From: Synaphobranchus kaupii
Lineage: Eukaryota; Chordata; Actinopteri; Anguilliformes; Synaphobranchidae
Direction: 5' to 3'
Assembly (NCBI GenBank): GCA_029718625.1
Contig: CM056391.1
Span: forward strand, 596,162 to 660,161
DNA length: 64,000 bases
Under the pieces are notes generated by a model. That model saw only the letters and a program-made list of their open reading frames with translations, searched no databases and was not told the origin of the DNA. Position 1 is the first letter of the stretch; each line of letters begins with the position of its first letter. Positions 60,468 through 64,000 of this stretch are shown here, piece after piece. Position numbers and translations under genes: made by a program.

Positions 60468-63400
60468 GCTCGCCAGTTAAACTGGGCGTACTGACGAGCC
60501 CTATCATACCCTGCCATGCAGCCCAGAATCGCCTGGTTTTCAAGGCCACTCTCCTGTGGAGGGACAAGTCCGAAGTCTCGTCGGCCCTCATCGACTCTGG
60601 AGCCGACGCCAACTTCATGGACACCACCTTCGCCCAGAGGGCCGGCATCCCCACGGAGCTTCTACCCTCTCCCATTACTGCCTTCGCCTTAGACGGTCGG
60701 AGTCTGGGGTTAGTGACCCACTCCACCGTTCCCTTACAGCTCGTCCTTTCCGGCAATCATCGGGAGAGCATTCAACTCCTCCTCATCAATTCTAAACAAT
60801 CAGCCATAGTTTTAGGGCAGACCTGGCTCCGTCTCCATAACCCGCACATCGACTGGCAGGGCGGACGCATCCTGGCGTGGAGTGGCCACTGCCTGGCTAG
60901 CTGTCTCCGCTCCGCTCTTCCCCCTCCGGGGTCCAAGAATCCCAGCACCAACCTACCCGAACCCGATATGTCCACCGTTCCCAAGCAATATCACGACCTC
61001 GGTCTCACCTTTTCGAAATCACGTGCTCTGTCCCTACCTCCTCACCGCCCTTACGATTGTTGTATTGATCTGCTGGCGGGAGCCAAACTTCCGTCCGGCC
61101 GTCTCTACAGTCTGTCGGGACCAGAGAAACTCGCCATGGAGGAGTATATCCATGAGTCCCTCGCCTCGGGCATCATCCGTCCCTCCTCTTCTCCGGTTGG
61201 TGCTGGGTTCTTTTTTGTAGGGAAAAAGGACGGCTCACTACGGCCCTGCATCGACTACCGGGGACTCAATTCCATCACCATCCGCAACAAGTATCCTCTC
61301 CCCCTCATTAACACTGCTTTTGAACCCCTCTCGCAGGCCGTCATTTTTACCAAGCTCGACCTCCGTAATGCGTACCACTTGGTGCGCATACGGGAGGGGG
61401 ATGAGTGGAAGACTGCCTTCAATACCCCGTTGGGCCACTATGAGTACCTGGTGGTCCCTTTCGGCCTTACTAACGCCCCGGCAGTCTTCCAGGGCATGGT
61501 GAATGACGTACTGCGAGACCTATTGGGTAAGACTGTTTTTGTTTACATTGACGACATTTTGATTTTTTCTAAGTCCCCTCAGGAGCACATTCTCCATGTC
61601 CGGGAGGTTCTCCAGCGGCTCCTCGAGAACCAGCTCTTCGTCAAGGCGGAGAAGTGCTCCTTCCACGTCTCTTCAGTCCCGTTCCTCGGCTTCATTATTG
61701 AGGAGGGCAGTATCCGGGCGGATCCGGTCAAAGTCAAGGCGGTGACGGAATGGCCCCAACCCACCTCTCGTAAGCACCTACAACAATTCCTTGGTTTTGC
61801 TAATTTCTATCGTCGTTTTATCCGTAATTACAGTGTCATTGCTGCCCCCCTTACCAAACTTACCTCCACTGCTTTTTCTTTCTGTTGGAACTCCGAAGCC
61901 CAGCGTGCTTTTGAACAGCTCAAAACACGGTTTTCCTCAGCCCCTATTCTTTGCCACCCTGATCCCTCCCGCCAATTTACGATTGAGGTGGATGCCTCCG
62001 ACACCGGTGTGGGGGCCATTCTGTCCCAACGTGCCGCCTTGGACAACAAACTCCATCCCTGTGCCTTTTTCTCCCGGAGGCTGTCCTCCGCTGAGCGAAA
62101 TTATGATGTCGGGGATCGGGAGCTTCTTGCCATTAAGCTGGCTCTTGAGAAGTGGCGCCACTGGCTGGAGGGGGCAGGTACCCCCTTTGTTGTTTTAACT
62201 GACCACCAAAATTTAATTTATTTAAGGTCTGCTAAGAGGCTGAATGCTAGACAGGCTAGGTGGTCACTTTTCTTTGCCCGGTTCAATTTTTCGTTATCCT
62301 ATCGCCCCGGTTCCCGCAATATTAAGGCGGATGCCTTATCCCGTGTGTTTTCCCTTCCCTCCAGTCCTGCTGACCCCGAACCCATTCTTCCAGCGTCCTG
62401 TATGGTGGCTGCGGTCTCCTGGAGGATTGAGGAGATCGTGAGGTCCGCCCAGACTTCCCACCCTGACCCCCGTAATAACCCTAACCCCTCCCTGTTTGTT
62501 CCCGACTCCGTCCGCTCCCAGGTCCTTGAGTGGGTTCACGCCTCCTGCCTGGCGTGTCACCCAGGTGTTGCCAGAACGACCACCCTCGTCAGGAGGAGCT
62601 TTTGGTGGCCCACCCTCAAGGAGGATACCCGTGCTTTTGTCCTGGCCTGCCCAGTATGCGCCAGGAGCAAGGCTTCCCACCAGCCTCCCTCTGGTCGTCT
62701 CCTTCCCCTCCCTGTCCCGGGCCGTCCTTGGAGCCACATTGGGGTGGATTTTGTAACCGGTCTGCCGTTGTCAGAGGGCAACTCTGTCATTCTGACAATT
62801 GTGGATCGGTTCTCCAAGGCGGTTCACTTCATTCCCCTCCCCAAGCTCCCGTCCGCCCTCGAAACGGCGGAGCTCCTGGTGGTACATGTGGTCAGGCTGC
62901 ACGGGATCCCATCCGATATTGTGTCGGATCGTGGGCCCCAATTCTCCTCCCAGGTCTGGAAGGCGTTCTGTGTAGCCCTGGGGGCCTCGGCCAGTCTGTC
63001 GACTGGCTTCCATCCCCAGTCGAACGGCCAGGCAGAGAGGGCGAACCAGGACCTGGGGGCCGCCCTGCGGTGCGTCACGGCTCGCAATCCCGCCTCCTGG
63101 AGCCGTTTCCTCCCCTGGGTGGAGTACTCTCACAACTCCCTTAAGAGTACCTCCACCGGGTTATCCCCTTTCGAGTGCTCGTTAGGGTACCAACCCCCTC
63201 TCCTGTCGGTCCAGGAGGCCGAGGTAGCAGTCCCCTCTGTCAAAGCCCACATCCTCAAATGCAAGCGCATTTGGAGGCTTGCACGCACCGCACTCCTACG
63301 TTCCAATTCCCGGTCACAGCGTCTGGCGGACCTGCACAGGACCGCAGCCCCCAAGTACAGGGCCGGTCAGCAGGTCTGGCTGTCCACGTCCAACATTTCC

Positions 63401-63814
63401 CTTCCCTCCTCCTCTAAAAAACTTCGGCCCCGGTTCATTGGTCCCTTCCCTGTTGTATGTCTTGTCAACCCAGTTTCCGTCAAACTCTCCCTCCCTGCCT
63501 CCCTCAAAGTTTACCCCGTTTTTCATGTTTCCCAAATTAAGCCTGTCGCCTCCAGCCCCCTCAGTGCCCCTACCCTCCCTCCTCCACCTGTCCGGGTCAT
63601 CAACAACGCCCCGGCCTACACGGTGGACCGCATCATCGACATCCGCCGTAAGGGTCGGGGTTTCCAATACCTCGTGGACTGGGAGGGGTATGGTCCTGAG
63701 GAGCGGTCATGGCTCCACAGGGGCCTCATCCTGGATCAATCACTGATCCAGGATTTCCACAGTCGCTTCCCATCCAAGACCAGGCCGCCAGGTACGCCAG
63801 GTGGCGTACGTTGA
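60404..63814 (+). CDS. pol: Gypsy Pol polyprotein (protease, RT, RNase H, integrase, chromodomain)
   Basis: An open frame of 1136 codons in -1 relative to gag; translation probably enters at the slip site 60455-60461, so the first 17 codons are not used. Domains by residue of the open frame: aspartic protease DSGAD (64-68); reverse transcriptase with LDLRNAY and YIDD (381-384); RNase H with DASDTG (about 530) and DREL; zinc-binding HHCC (from about 712, HASCLACH ... CPVCARSK); integrase core D-D-E with GVDFVTG (about 782), SDRGPQFS (about 842) and NGQAERANQ (about 877). A C-terminal chromodomain (about 1072-1128, [20 protein letters not shown]) is used by chromoviruses to target chromatin marks. 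No stops or frameshifts. Confidence 0.94.
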   Translation: MLLLWQTWPPDRLMSHPPKRIGSPVKLGVLTSPIIPCHAAQNRLVFKATLLWRDKSEVSSALIDSGADANFMDTTFAQRAGIPTELLPSPITAFALDGRSLGLVTHSTVPLQLVLSGNHRESIQLLLINSKQSAIVLGQTWLRLHNPHIDWQGGRILAWSGHCLASCLRSALPPPGSKNPSTNLPEPDMSTVPKQYHDLGLTFSKSRALSLPPHRPYDCCIDLLAGAKLPSGRLYSLSGPEKLAMEEYIHESLASGIIRPSSSPVGAGFFFVGKKDGSLRPCIDYRGLNSITIRNKYPLPLINTAFEPLSQAVIFTKLDLRNAYHLVRIREGDEWKTAFNTPLGHYEYLVVPFGLTNAPAVFQGMVNDVLRDLLGKTVFVYIDDILIFSKSPQEHILHVREVLQRLLENQLFVKAEKCSFHVSSVPFLGFIIEEGSIRADPVKVKAVTEWPQPTSRKHLQQFLGFANFYRRFIRNYSVIAAPLTKLTSTAFSFCWNSEAQRAFEQLKTRFSSAPILCHPDPSRQFTIEVDASDTGVGAILSQRAALDNKLHPCAFFSRRLSSAERNYDVGDRELLAIKLALEKWRHWLEGAGTPFVVLTDHQNLIYLRSAKRLNARQARWSLFFARFNFSLSYRPGSRNIKADALSRVFSLPSSPADPEPILPASCMVAAVSWRIEEIVRSAQTSHPDPRNNPNPSLFVPDSVRSQVLEWVHASCLACHPGVARTTTLVRRSFWWPTLKEDTRAFVLACPVCARSKASHQPPSGRLLPLPVPGRPWSHIGVDFVTGLPLSEGNSVILTIVDRFSKAVHFIPLPKLPSALETAELLVVHVVRLHGIPSDIVSDRGPQFSSQVWKAFCVALGASASLSTGFHPQSNGQAERANQDLGAALRCVTARNPASWSRFLPWVEYSHNSLKSTSTGLSPFECSLGYQPPLLSVQEAEVAVPSVKAHILKCKRIWRLARTALLRSNSRSQRLADLHRTAAPKYRAGQQVWLSTSNISLPSSSKKLRPRFIGPFPVVCLVNPVSVKLSLPASLKVYPVFHVSQIKPVASSPLSAPTLPPPPVRVINNAPAYTVDRIIDIRRKGRGFQYLVDWEGYGPEERSWLHRGLILDQSLIQDFHSRFPSKTRPPGTPGGVR
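60455..60504 (+). promoter_or_regulatory. -1 ribosomal frameshift signal between gag and pol
   Basis: The heptamer C CCA AAA (60455-60461) fits X XXY YYZ in the gag frame, 3 nt upstream of the gag TAG. It is followed by a stem: ATAGGCTCG (60464-60472) pairs with CGAGCCCTAT (60495-60504) with one bulged C, and an inner hairpin CCAGT/ACTGG (60473-60485) stacks on it. This is the classic slippery-site plus stem-loop layout, as in sushi-type elements and PEG10. Confidence 0.8.
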
Positions 63815-63825
63815 GGGAGGGGTAC
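63812..63825 (+). other. Polypurine tract
   Basis: GAGGGAGGGGTAC directly before the 3' LTR. Purine-rich except for the final TAC, it is the expected primer for plus-strand DNA synthesis. Confidence 0.85.
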
Positions 63826-64000
63826 TGTAATGTTCCGCTCCCTTCCTGTCCGTTTTCCGTGTTTTCCTGTTTTCCCTCCGTGTCATGTTGGATCCCTTTG
63901 TCCGTGTTTTCCCCGCTGCTGCGGACTAGGCGTGTCCTTCCCTGTCTTGTTCGTCTGGTTGTTTTGTCTTACTTCCGCCTTTCACTCCCTCCCCCTCGTT
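63826..64000 (+). repeat. 3' LTR of the Gypsy element (partial)
   Basis: The first 175 bp are identical to 58035-58209. The remainder and the right target duplication are beyond the window. Confidence 0.95.

Larger units (their letters stand above)
58035..64000 (+). mobile_element. Ty3/Gypsy chromovirus-type LTR retrotransposon (3' LTR cut by window end)
   Basis: Order: 5' LTR (58035 to about 59490), gag (59511-60467), pol in the -1 frame (to 63814), polypurine tract and 3' LTR from 63826. The 175 bp of 3' LTR visible are identical to the 5' LTR start. Protease, RT, RNase H, integrase and chromodomain are all open and contain their key residues. No envelope gene. Recent and potentially autonomous. 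The lineage is the chromodomain group (sushi-like) common in fish. It is antisense to adgra3 and probably inside its first intron. Confidence 0.95.

Noticed and set aside
63815..64000. Envelope gene after pol
   Set aside because: Pol ends 12 bp before the 3' LTR; there is no room for env.

Overview
The window is eukaryotic and almost certainly from a ray-finned (teleost) fish. The evidence is a multi-exon adhesion-GPCR gene whose conserved peptides match vertebrate ADGRA3 (GPR125), fish-type Tc1/mariner and hAT-like miniature transposons, tRNA-derived SINE pieces, a chromodomain Ty3/Gypsy retrotransposon, and host genes of fish-expanded zinc-finger and recombinase-derived families. The species cannot be named from this sequence. 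Gene models were built by hand from reading frames, GT/AG sites and matching intron phases; no alignment or transcript data were available.

Layout. 1-4200: a degenerate tandem cluster of minus-strand tRNA genes, six tRNA-Tyr (each with a 15-nt intron) and four tRNA-Gln. 4200-7300: intergenic DNA with miniature transposons. 7480-10813 (minus): the 3' part of a gene encoding two zinc fingers, a tyrosine-recombinase-like domain lacking its usual catalytic residues, and a C-terminal SANT-like exon. 11.8-14.1 kb: a hAT-type MITE and a 1.16-kb near-perfect palindromic Tc1-type element nested in an older repeat. 15.1-16.1 kb (minus): two exons of a basic, Arg-rich protein. 16.3-18.5 kb: a 2.16-kb terminal-inverted-repeat element with an internal minisatellite. 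19.9-20.3 kb: a SINE. 20.7-23.8 kb (minus): a small three-exon BED-finger gene. 24.5-27.3 kb (minus): a four-exon gene with the coiled-coil N-terminus typical of fish C2H2 zinc-finger proteins but no fingers. 27.5-29 kb: more MITEs.

29966-54859 (minus) is adgra3. Seventeen exons are readable, from the second LRR through LRRCT, Ig, hormone-receptor, GAIN/GPS and seven-helix domains to the PDZ-binding C-terminus. The first exon(s), with signal peptide and first LRR, lie outside the window. Its introns are loaded with minisatellites, including two arrays of about 3 kb each, and several start within a few tens of bases of an exon. Two of them reiterate an exon's own splice-acceptor edge. SINEs, MITEs, a TTAA-target element and a Tc1 remnant also sit in these introns.

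58035-64000 (plus) is a young, apparently intact chromovirus-type Ty3/Gypsy element: 5' LTR, gag, a -1 frameshift signal, pol with a chromodomain, and the start of an identical 3' LTR. It probably lies antisense in the first intron of adgra3.

No clearly new molecular system was found. The most unusual signals are a 3-kb array in which almost every 37-bp unit carries a tRNA A-box/D-arm sequence, exon-edge-seeded minisatellites, a 74-bp identical inverted duplication inside adgra3, the recombinase-derived gene with lost catalytic residues, and the well-formed frameshift signal of the Gypsy element.
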